Source of the DNA: an uncultured Christensenellaceae bacterium
GTDB lineage: Bacteria; Bacillota; Clostridia; Christensenellales; CALWSW01
Direction: 5' to 3'
DNA length: 32,744 nucleotides
NCBI GenBank assembly: GCA_944384305.1
Contig: CALWSW010000007.1
Span: 1 to 32,744, forward strand
Position numbers and translations under genes: made by a program. Positions 23,244-29,766 of the stretch are shown one piece after another (positions within the stretch are counted from its first letter, which is position 1; the number at the start of each line of letters is the position of its first letter). The notes beneath the pieces are model-generated. The model was not told the origin of the DNA. It did not search any database and saw only the letters and a list, made by a program, of their open reading frames with translations.

Positions 23244-24046
23244 AGGCGCTGGAAATTACCGGGCTAAAAAAGAGCTATGGCCAACACGCGGTGCTGCGGG
23301 GCGTCAGCCTTTGCGTCGGCGGGGGCGAGACCGTGGCGCTGCTGGGCGCAAACGGCGCGGGCAAAACCACTCTGCTGGAGTGCGCCGAAGGCCTGCGCAG
23401 GCCGGACGCAGGCCGGGTGACGGTGCACGGCAGGGCGGGGGTGCAGCTGCAGCGCGCCGCGCTGCCCGGCGCGCTGCGCGCCATGGAAGCCGTAACGCTG
23501 TGCGCAAAGTGGAAGCGCGCCCCCGTGGACAGTTCCCTGCTTTGCGCCCTGGGGGTAACGGAGTTTGCCAAAAGCCCCTGCGCCGCCCTTTCCACCGGAC
23601 AGCAGCGGCGGCTGCACCTTGCCATGGCCCTTACGGGCAGCCCCGGCCTGCTGTTTTTAGACGAACCCACCGCCGGGCTGGACCCCCAGGGCCGCGCGGC
23701 CCTGCACGAGCTGCTGCAAAAGCTGCGCGCCGCCGGCAAAGCCATTCTGCTTGCCAGCCACGACATGGCCGAAGTGAGCGCTCTTTGCACCCGCATCGCC
23801 GTGCTCCACCAGGGCCGCATCGTTTTTTGCGGCGCCCCGCAGGAGCTTTCCAAGCGCCTGGGCGCCCGCCACCGCGTGGTCATTCGTTGTGGAGAAAAAG
23901 AACGCCGGTTCGAAACCGCCGACGTCGGGCGCGACCTTGCCCAGGCGCTCTTGGACTGCCGCGCCAGCGGCCTTTCTGTGACCGATGTGCAGGTAACGCG
24001 CGCCAGTTTGGAAGAACAGGTGCTTGCGCTCACCAAGGAGGGTTGA
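23240..24046 (+). CDS. ABC transporter ATP-binding protein (ABC-2 exporter type)
   Basis: The 268-residue product is one nucleotide-binding domain with Walker A GANGAGKT (36-43), a Q-loop replacement at QLQRAALPG, signature LSTGQQRRLHLA (118-129), Walker B LLFLDEP (137-143) with E142, D-loop GLD and H-loop H174. The fold class is the DRA/CcmA type that drives small-molecule exporters. The signature is LSTGQ rather than LSGGQ, which is common in this class. The C-terminal 60 residues (VIRCGEKERRFE..., ASLEEQVLALTKEG) form the usual extension. It overlaps the MerR gene by four bases and precedes the permease by two bases, forming a regulator-ATPase-permease operon. Confidence 0.93.
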   Translation: MKALEITGLKKSYGQHAVLRGVSLCVGGGETVALLGANGAGKTTLLECAEGLRRPDAGRVTVHGRAGVQLQRAALPGALRAMEAVTLCAKWKRAPVDSSLLCALGVTEFAKSPCAALSTGQQRRLHLAMALTGSPGLLFLDEPTAGLDPQGRAALHELLQKLRAAGKAILLASHDMAEVSALCTRIAVLHQGRIVFCGAPQELSKRLGARHRVVIRCGEKERRFETADVGRDLAQALLDCRASGLSVTDVQVTRASLEEQVLALTKEG

Positions 24047-24048
24047 CC

Positions 24049-24759
24049 ATGCGCGCCTTTGCTTACGGTTTTGCGCTGCAAGTGCGGCTGGACCTTCGCA
24101 GCCGCACCATGCTCGTTGCCTGCTACCTTGTGCCGCTGCTCTTCTTCGCCGTGGTGGGCGGCATTTTCAAGGCCGTTATGCCGGGGGTAGAGGCCACCCT
24201 TTTGCCCAACATGACGGTGTTTGGCGTCACCATGGGCGCGCTGGTGGGCCTGCCGCCCACGCTGTGCGAGCTGTACAGCCCGCCGGTCAAAAACCTCTGC
24301 CGGGTCAACGGCGCGCCCATGGCCTTTTCGCTGCTCACCTGCGCGCTTTCGGCCTTTTTGCACCTGCTGGTATTGAGCGCCCTGCTCTTTGTGGCCGCCC
24401 CCCTGGCCTTCGGCGCGGCCCGGCCCGCCCAGCCCCTTTCCTACGCGCTGGGCCTGGCGCTCTTCGTGTTCGCCACCACGGCCCTCGCTTCCGCCCTCGG
24501 CCTGGCCGTCAAACAACAGGCGCAGGCCTCGCTGTGGTCCGTCGTGCTCTTTTTGCCCTCCATTTTGCTTTCGGGCATCTTCTTCCCCGCCCAGCTTCTG
24601 CCCGCGCCGCTGCGCGCGCTGGGCCTGCTCTTTCCCGCCACCTGGGGCAATCGCCTGCTGCTGGGGGAAACAGCCGCCCTTTGGCCGCTCGTGGGGTTTG
24701 CTTTTTTGTGCACGGCGGGCTGCGCAGCGCTCCTGCGGGCAAAGAAAAGAGAGAAGTAA
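24049..24759 (+). CDS. ABC-2 type transporter permease
   Basis: The 236-residue product has about six hydrophobic helices: MLVACYLVPLLFFAVVGGIF, NMTVFGVTMGALVGLPP, FSLLTCALSAFLHLLVLSALLFVAAP, ALGLALFVFATTALASALGLAV, LWSVVLFLPSILLSGIFFP and LVGFAFLCTAGCAALL. The LPSILLSGIFFPAQLLP motif is typical of ABC-2 permeases of the DrrB class. Two copies would pair with two ATPase subunits to expel a hydrophobic compound, perhaps an antibiotic, in line with the TipAS regulator. The ATG lies two bases after the ATPase stop with AAGGAGGG upstream. It ends the operon. Confidence 0.88.
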   Translation: MRAFAYGFALQVRLDLRSRTMLVACYLVPLLFFAVVGGIFKAVMPGVEATLLPNMTVFGVTMGALVGLPPTLCELYSPPVKNLCRVNGAPMAFSLLTCALSAFLHLLVLSALLFVAAPLAFGAARPAQPLSYALGLALFVFATTALASALGLAVKQQAQASLWSVVLFLPSILLSGIFFPAQLLPAPLRALGLLFPATWGNRLLLGETAALWPLVGFAFLCTAGCAALLRAKKREK

Positions 24760-24804
24760 AACAAGGGGGAAGTAAAGCAGGGGGGAAGTGGAACGAAAAA
24801 GAAA

Positions 24805-24841
24805 ACAGCCGCCCGGGGTGTTTCAGCCCTCGGGCGGCTGT
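24805..24841. terminator. Terminator between the ABC operon and the convergent Nudix-like gene
   Basis: ACAGCCGCCCG (24805-24815) pairs with CGGGCGGCTGT (24831-24841), with an inner GGG/CCC. The minus-strand side continues into TTTTCTTTTTC, so it serves the Nudix-like gene best. Confidence 0.75.
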
Positions 24842-24972
24842 GTGGTTTAATGCAAAACTTTGCCGTAAAACTCTGCCGCTCAACGGGGCAAAGCGCAGGC
24901 TTGCGCGCAGCGGCCAAACCTCCGCTGCCAACGGCCGCAGGCTCCCCTTTGGCAAAAGCCAGGGGCGCTCGC

Positions 24973-25389
24973 TCACTTCTTCAGCCCGGTGTAGCGCGCC
25001 CAGGCGCTGCGCACCAGCGCGCGGTCCTGGCTGTAGGTAATGCGCTCCATGGCCTGGGGAATGGTGTAGTACCCGCCGTCTACAAACCCTTCCAGCCGGT
25101 TGGGGGCGGAATCGCCGTTTGCGGCCTTCATCAAATACCAGGCAATGTCGTTGCACACCGGCCGCTGGCGGGTGGCGGAGTAGAATTCGTAGGTGGTGTG
25201 CCCGGCAATGGAAAGCACCTCGGCCGTTACGCCGGCCTCGGTTTTTACGCGGGCCACGGCGGTTTCGGGCGCGGTCATGCCCGTGCGGATGATGCCCTTG
25301 GGCAGCACCCATTCCTTTTTTTCGTTTTGGAGCAGCAGCACGGTGTTTTCGTAAAACACCACGCCGCCGGCGCAACTGCGAAACAGCAT
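24973..25389 (-). CDS. Nudix-fold protein with a degenerate Nudix box
   Basis: The 138-residue product has the Nudix fold context (MLFRSCAGGVVFYENTVLLLQNEKKEWVLPKG) and a helix in the position of the box (32-54). Against G-x5-E-x7-R-E-U-x-E-E-x-G-U, it keeps G32, E51 and G53 but has M38, A46, R47 and T50, so most metal-binding residues are missing. The rest (GHTTYEFYSATRQRPVCNDIAWYLM, EGFVDGGYYTIPQAMERITYSQD) matches a clostridial family I recall as annotated Nudix. It may bind rather than hydrolyse a nucleotide, or use altered metal ligands. The ATG at 25389 follows AGAAAGGAG. Confidence 0.72.
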   Translation of the reverse strand: MLFRSCAGGVVFYENTVLLLQNEKKEWVLPKGIIRTGMTAPETAVARVKTEAGVTAEVLSIAGHTTYEFYSATRQRPVCNDIAWYLMKAANGDSAPNRLEGFVDGGYYTIPQAMERITYSQDRALVRSAWARYTGLKK

Positions 25390-25542
25390 AAAAGGCTCCT
25401 TTCTGTTTGCCCGCGCGGCCTGGCGCCGCCCGCCCTTCGCCCGGCAAACCCCCAAACGGGGCGGGCAAACAGGCGCGCTGCGGCCTTGCGGGGCAGCTCA
25501 AATTAAAAACTTTTTTTGGTGCGCGGCGGGGCGCTGGGGCGC

Positions 25543-26112
25543 TCACAGGGGCTTTTCTTCCAGCTCCCGCAGCTTTTGTTCCAGGCTCTGTAAGTCTTCC
25601 CAGGCTTCGCGCTTTTTTGCCGGATCGCGCAGCAGGGCGGCGGGGTGGTAGGTGGGCAGCACCCAAACCCCCTTTTGCTGCCGCCAAACGCCGCGGTCGC
25701 GGGTAATGCGCAGGCTTTCGCCGCAAATGGCCCGCCCCGCCGTTGCCCCCAGGCAAACGATAACGCGCGGCCGCAGCAGCACAAACTGCTGGCGCAAGTA
25801 GGGCAGGCAGGCCGCCGCTTCGTCCGGGGCAGGGGTGCGGTTGCCCGGCGGGCGGCACTTTACCACGTTGGCAATGTACACGTCCTCCCGCTTTAGGTGG
25901 ATGGCGGCAAGCATTTTGTCCAAAAGCTGGCCCGCCGCGCCCACAAAGGGCCGGCCGCAAAGGTCCTCCTCCCGCCCCGGGCCTTCGCCCACAAACAGCA
26001 CGCCGCTTTTTTGCGAGCCCTCGCCCAGCACGGGGCAGGTGCGGGAGGCGGAAAGCCGGCAGCGCGCACAGTGCGCCACCGCCTGCTCCAAAGCAGCCCA
26101 ATTAGCCTGCAT
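25543..26112 (-). CDS. Uracil-DNA glycosylase, family 4 (4Fe-4S)
   Basis: The 189-residue product is a canonical family-4 UDG. The cluster cysteines are C15 and C18 (CARC), C86 (VVKCRPPGNR) and C102 (AACLPYL). Active-site motifs are VGEGPGREED (41-50), RPFVGAAGQLLDKML, VIVCLGATAGRAI and PTYHPAALLRD. It removes uracil, arising from cytosine deamination or dUMP incorporation, in base-excision repair. The ATG at 26112 follows ATAGGAGCTGTT. It precedes the Nudix-like gene on the same strand, 153 bases away, with no clear terminator between, so they may be cotranscribed. It contrasts with the cysteine-free homologue at 19110. Confidence 0.92.
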   Translation of the reverse strand: MQANWAALEQAVAHCARCRLSASRTCPVLGEGSQKSGVLFVGEGPGREEDLCGRPFVGAAGQLLDKMLAAIHLKREDVYIANVVKCRPPGNRTPAPDEAAACLPYLRQQFVLLRPRVIVCLGATAGRAICGESLRITRDRGVWRQQKGVWVLPTYHPAALLRDPAKKREAWEDLQSLEQKLRELEEKPL

Positions 26113-26472
26113 AACAGCTCCTATGGCCCGGCAAACACGCCGGCCGGTTTTAAAACAGCTTATTCGATTGACGCAAAAGGCGTGAAAACAGCGGCACGAT
26201 CCTCAAAGCAAAGCAGAAACAGCAGAAACAAGACCCACCGAAGAGCAAAGAGAGGTGTACAAGTTTATGATACCCCAAATTTGCAAAAGAAACAATGCCA
26301 AGTTGCGGCAAAAGCCGGGCAAAACAGAACTTTTTGGTAAACAATGCAAAAAAAGGCAGGGCGGGGCCGAACCACCCGGCGCGCCCGCCGCCCGGCGCCC
26401 CGGCCGGGCTTTTCCGCTTGGCTGATACAAAGCGGGGGCGGCCAACCGTACGGTGTAAAACTCGCAAAACAG
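26113..26472. other. Intergenic region upstream of the second UDG gene
   Basis: No gene is seen. The stretch 26180-26340 is A-rich and 26355-26420 GC-rich with short inverted CCGG repeats. A probable minus-strand promoter lies at 26267-26295. Confidence 0.45.
26267..26295 (-). promoter_or_regulatory. Possible promoter of the second UDG gene
   Basis: On the minus strand TTGTTT (26290-26295), 17-base spacer, TATCAT (26267-26272). The leader would be about 150 bases long. Confidence 0.45.
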
Positions 26473-26494
26473 GCAGCCTATTTCGCGGTGGCTC
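26473..26494. repeat. Dispersed short hairpin motif, copy 3
   Basis: GCAGCCTATTTCGC followed by GGTGGCTC, preceded by AAACTCGCAAAACAGG. It abuts the terminator of the secreted-protein gene, as copy 2 abuts the yebC 3' side. Confidence 0.5.
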
Positions 26495-26525
26495 AAAAAA
26501 AGGACCCCCTACGGGGTCCTTTTTT
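26495..26525. terminator. Terminator of the secreted Ig-like protein gene
   Basis: A7-GGACCCC (26495-26508) pairs with GGGGTCC-T6 (26513-26525), loop CTAC. A-rich and T-rich ends make it work in both directions. Confidence 0.92.
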
Positions 26526-26548
26526 GGCTCGTATGAACGGGGGCGGCC

Positions 26549-28120
26549 TTATTCTTCCACAACCACCTTAAAGCGGCTCGTAAACTCCTTGCCGTCTTCA
26601 TTGGTGTAGGTGCCGTAAATGTAGCACTCGCCCACCTTGCGGATGGAAACGTAGCCCTCGTCGTCCACGCGGGCAACGCTGGTGTCGCTACTGGACCACT
26701 CCACCTCGTCGTGGCCGATCTTCTCGCCGTCCACGCTCAGGTTCTTGGCCGAAACGCGGAAGCGCACATCGCCCTTTTCTTCCAGGCTGCGGGTCACGCT
26801 GGTAATGCCGAAGTACAGGCCGTCTTCATCAATAATGGGGTCGTCTTCAAACGCCGTGCCGCTGCCAAGCACAAAAATCTGCTTGTTAATCACCTCGTGG
26901 TCGCCGCAGAACACGCGCAGCATGGTCATGCCGGCCTTCTTGGCGCGCACCAGGCCGTCCTGCGTTACGTCGGCAATGCTCTCGTCCGCTACCTTGTAGC
27001 TCATGCCCGGCGCGTTCACCGGCACGCCGCCCAGCATGTCGGCCGTAATCTGCTGGGTGCCGCCCACGTTCATGGCCTTCAGGTTGTTCATGGCCTCAAT
27101 GCCCACCATGATCACATAGGGGTTGTTGGCGTAGTACTGGTTCAGCACCACGTAGCCCATGCTGCCGTAGTCGGGCTGGGTGGGGCGGTTGTCCCAGGCG
27201 GTGGCGTCACGGACGTAGATCTCAACATTCTCATAAATCAAGGAAGTATTCGGATCAAAGTTAAGCACCGACGGCTTTGCATAATCAATTACTTTACCCG
27301 TTGTATAACCAACAGACGTGCCGCTACTCAAATAAGTCCTACGGGCTAAAGTCCCCGTGCCACTAGTATTTGTAGTTTGTAAACTGCCGGCGGCAATTTG
27401 TTGCTTTGTTTTGGAGTCATAATATATAACTTTGGCTGTGCCGCCATATACATCGACTTTATCATCGTCCTTCTCACTATACATCTCAGCGCCACGTTTG
27501 CGTAACGTCCAATTTGTAATAGTTTTTTGCCCATCCACCCCTGTTATTGTGCACGTTATTAAAAGTCTTCCCGGCTTACCTTTTTGATCGCTTCCCTGTG
27601 TAACAACAAAAGTAGCGCTACCGCCAGAAGCACTCACCAGCTCCGCTCCGACATTTTCACCACTTACTGACCAATTATATGTGTACTTATTGGCACTAAT
27701 AGTACTTCCACTACGTTGTGCAGTCACATTAACTGTAAATCTCTCCGTTGGGAAAATATTATTACCAGTATACGTACTTGATAGAGTAAAGTCAGTAGAA
27801 GTTATGGTCTCCCAACCACTACTGTTCGCGCTAATGTTTACCTCCACAGTTCTAACAACGTGACCCGACTCTAAAATCTCAATGTATGCTTTACCCGAAT
27901 AATTAGCGATAAAGGTATTCTTCCCAATTGGCCCATTAAGTAAGTCAGCATATCCTTGCTTAACTCTTGCCGTCTCATTCTCGCTGAGAGTCACAGTAAA
28001 GCTATGTCCAACATAAGTGTTATAAACGGGTTGTTGCTCATCCGCAGCAGCCGGCATCACGCCGATCGCCAGCGCGAGTGCCATCACCAGCGCCAGCAGG
28101 AATGCCATTCTTCTCTTCAT
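26549..28120 (-). CDS. Secreted protein with Ig-like (BIG2-type) repeats and an AT-rich, foreign-looking middle
   Basis: The 523-residue product has a clear signal peptide (MKRRMAFLLALVMALALAIGVMPAAA, cut near 26), then an Ig/PKD-like region (YTYNWSVSG..., GRLLITCTITG) and two BIG2-like segments near the C-terminus (YKVADESIADVTQDGLVRAKKAGMTMLRV; VEWSSSDTSVARVDDEGYVSIRKVGECYIYGTY). No LPxTG or SLH anchor is present, so it is secreted or loosely bound. Residues about 27-298 are encoded by DNA of about 37-42% GC in sampled lines, against about 65% at both ends; the left switch falls on the signal cleavage site. This suggests exchange of the exposed domain. The ATG at 28120 follows GGAGGAATCCC. 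Confidence 0.85.
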   Translation of the reverse strand: MKRRMAFLLALVMALALAIGVMPAAADEQQPVYNTYVGHSFTVTLSENETARVKQGYADLLNGPIGKNTFIANYSGKAYIEILESGHVVRTVEVNISANSSGWETITSTDFTLSSTYTGNNIFPTERFTVNVTAQRSGSTISANKYTYNWSVSGENVGAELVSASGGSATFVVTQGSDQKGKPGRLLITCTITGVDGQKTITNWTLRKRGAEMYSEKDDDKVDVYGGTAKVIYYDSKTKQQIAAGSLQTTNTSGTGTLARRTYLSSGTSVGYTTGKVIDYAKPSVLNFDPNTSLIYENVEIYVRDATAWDNRPTQPDYGSMGYVVLNQYYANNPYVIMVGIEAMNNLKAMNVGGTQQITADMLGGVPVNAPGMSYKVADESIADVTQDGLVRAKKAGMTMLRVFCGDHEVINKQIFVLGSGTAFEDDPIIDEDGLYFGITSVTRSLEEKGDVRFRVSAKNLSVDGEKIGHDEVEWSSSDTSVARVDDEGYVSIRKVGECYIYGTYTNEDGKEFTSRFKVVVEE

Positions 28121-28202
28121 TTTAGGGATTCCTCCTTCAATAAAAGATCTGATCGTTCTTTGTTCCAACACAAAAGTTCAGCACTCTGGAACCTTACTTT
28201 GT

Positions 28203-28231
28203 ATTATACCGCCCAAAGTGCCAATTCTCAA
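28203..28231 (-). promoter_or_regulatory. Promoter of the secreted Ig-like protein gene
   Basis: On the minus strand TTGAGA (28226-28231), 17-base spacer, consensus TATAAT (28203-28208), 83 bases before the start. Confidence 0.8.
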
Positions 28232-28339
28232 CAGGTATTTGGGAATTTACGGTTCGTTCACACAACCCTGCCGTTGGCTTTGCTCCCGCGTGCCGGTGTT
28301 AGCAACCGGCAAAGGGGGCGGGGGGAGTTTTTTCCTGCC

Positions 28340-28926
28340 GGAGGCTTTTGCCCGGGCGACCCGCACGGGCCGCCCGGGCAAACAATAAAAAATGGCGGGG
28401 GTGGGTGCAAGGGGATTGGTGGGTGCGTAACGGCCGGGTCGGGGCACGGGGGATTCACAAGCAACGCCCTTTAACCTGCACTGCTCCCGCGACGCCGCTC
28501 AAATTCTCAAGAACTATTCGGGCTCTGCCCGAAAGCCTTGAAATTTGAACGTCTTAGGCGGGAGCGCGCGGTTCTTTTGGGCTAAGAGCATGTTCACCCC
28601 CGTGCCCCGCCCCGGCCTTCCCAGCCGCGGTGCTTGCACCCGCCCGCTGCCGCCCGGGTCAAATTTCGTATTCTCCCCACCCACCCAGCGCGGGTGCTCA
28701 GCACAGCGTTTTACCACCTTAGCATCGCAGCACCACAACCAACGCCTTACCACCCTAGCCCGCAAGCGAGGGTTGCACTTGACGGGAATAATGCAGGGCG
28801 CAGGTAACCACGGCAACGGAACCGATGCCTGGCCGTTCAGAAGAACAACGAAAAGGGGAAAGAACCCCACGGCAACTGACCGGGTACCCGGCCGTTTAGA
28901 AAGATAACCTAAGCGCAGGGGCTAAG
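28340..28926 (+). repeat. Structured intergenic block 1 (left of typA)
   Basis: No gene fits. Shared with block 2, in the same order: a 12-base-pair hairpin (28347-28358 with 28371-28382), GTGGGTGCGTAACGGCC (28419-28435), a long multi-tier hairpin (GCTCCCGC 28492 region to GCGGGAGC near 28567, with CGGGC/GCCCG at its tip), a core of about 150 bases (28642-28790) holding two ACCACCYTAGC units, and two tandem units of about 59 bases with ACGGC/GCCGT stems (28810, 28869) ending AGAAAGATAACCT. The core stretch 28712-28762 differs from block 2 at 4 of 51 bases. Strand given is arbitrary. Confidence 0.7.
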
Positions 28927-28928
28927 GG

Positions 28929-29040
28929 CACAACCAGACCCCGGGAAGCACGCTCCCGAAGCAAAATCGCCAAAGAAGCAAGGCTTTTGCGCGCAGCGCA
29001 AAAAGTTCTTGTGAACTCTGGCGATTTTGCGAGGGTTGTG
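28929..29040 (+). ncRNA. Branched, RNA-like structured element (copy 1)
   Basis: By eye: outer stem CACAACC (28929-28935) with GGTTGTG (29034-29040); hairpin CGGGA/TCCCG (28942-28946, 28954-28958); a perfect 12-base-pair stem (28961-28972 with 29019-29030); inside it TTTTGCGC/GCGCAAAA (28985-29003) and GTTC/GAAC (29005-29016). The start CAGACCCCGGGA-CACGCT-CCG recurs at 32641, where the main stem has different letters but still pairs. Transcription is not shown, and the strand is assumed. Confidence 0.45.
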
Positions 29041-29264
29041 TGCTGGAGGGTGTCGTGCCCAGCCCCGGAGCCGGTTTAGGCATCGCGGCCCCGCAGGGCC
29101 GCGAAACCCCCGCCGGGGCGGTTGGGCGGATGGTAGGGCAAGGGTGTTTGTAGAATGGCTTGCAGGGAAGTGTAGCCCGGCGTTGAGGTCGCGCAGGCCT
29201 TTTCGGCTCGTAGACGGGGTCCCCGCGCACCCGTGCCGCATTTTTGCGGCACGGGTATCTAGTC
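29041..29264. other. Hairpin-rich non-coding stretch
   Basis: No gene is seen. Hairpins are CGCGGCCC/GGGCCGCG near 29075-29094 and a perfect 12-base-pair stem ACCCGTGCCGCA (29229-29240) with 29245-29256 around TTTT. Confidence 0.5.
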
Positions 29265-29307
29265 GCGGGGGTGGTCGGAGAGCCGAACCCGGCCTGCGGA
29301 CCTCACG
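29265..29307 (+). repeat. 43-base direct repeat, copy 1
   Basis: It starts GCGGGGGTGGTCGGAGAGCC and ends GGACCTCACG; 42 of 43 bases equal copy 2 at 29420-29462. Both copies are followed by AAAAGCCTGCGGCCG. Confidence 0.8.
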
Positions 29308-29419
29308 CCAAGAAAAGCCTGCGGCCGCAGCCGCAAAAAAGAAAAAGGCCCCTTCAGGAGGGCCCCCTCCCGCTTAAAACTACAGCAACGCGCAAAAAAA
29401 CGGCAAAGAGCATCGCCTT

Positions 29420-29462
29420 GCGGGGGTGGTCGGAGAGCCGAACCTGGCCTGCGGACCTCACG
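29420..29462 (+). repeat. 43-base direct repeat, copy 2
   Basis: It starts 155 bases after copy 1 and differs by one C-to-T change. Between its end and AAAAGCCTGCGGCCG there is an extra stretch with a CCCC-GAA-GGGG hairpin. The DNA to 29645 holds another CCCC-GCA-GGGG hairpin and no gene. Confidence 0.8.
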
Positions 29463-29654
29463 ACACTTGTGCCCCGAAGGGGTAAAAAAAGCCTGCGGCC
29501 GTTTATGCCCCGCAGGGGTACAGGCCGCAACAAAAGAGAAAGAACAAGGCTCATTCAGAAGGATTGCCTTCTGTCTATCACCTAAAAAGAAGCCCCCGGG
29601 GGTTGCCCAACCCCCCAAAACCCCCTGCCTTGTGGGCCTTTACGCTCTTTTTTC

Positions 29655-29683
29655 TTGTGCTTCTTTGCTCTTTGTACTATAAT
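29655..29683 (+). promoter_or_regulatory. typA promoter
   Basis: TTGTGC (29655-29660), 17-base spacer, consensus TATAAT (29678-29683), 84 bases before the preferred start. Confidence 0.78.
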
Positions 29684-29766
29684 ATCCCGGTTGAAGAACA
29701 CAGAAAAAACACAAAATCAAAGCGACCCGGCCGCAGCATCGAGTCATGAAGGAGAAAAGAACAGGG

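Noticed and set aside
28709-28770. T-box-like AGGGTGGTA strings on the minus strand of both cores
   Set aside because: The conserved T-box continuation ACCGCG is missing, no specifier loop or antiterminator is evident, and no synthetase or amino-acid gene follows.
28514-28870. Minus-strand open frames in blocks 1 and 2 sharing RARVV-x-RWL-x-CC-x-A-x-VV
   Set aside because: The shared peptide comes from the conserved DNA core. Block 2 has a stop soon after it, the tandem units are spaced 56-60 bases (not a fixed multiple of three), there are no ribosome sites, and differences are not biased to third positions.
29265-29307. Reverse complement of the 43-base repeat looks like a tRNA 3' half (GGTTCGGCTCTCCGACCACC)
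   Set aside because: No matching acceptor 5' strand, D arm or anticodon arm could be found, and GGTTCGGC is not the usual T loop.
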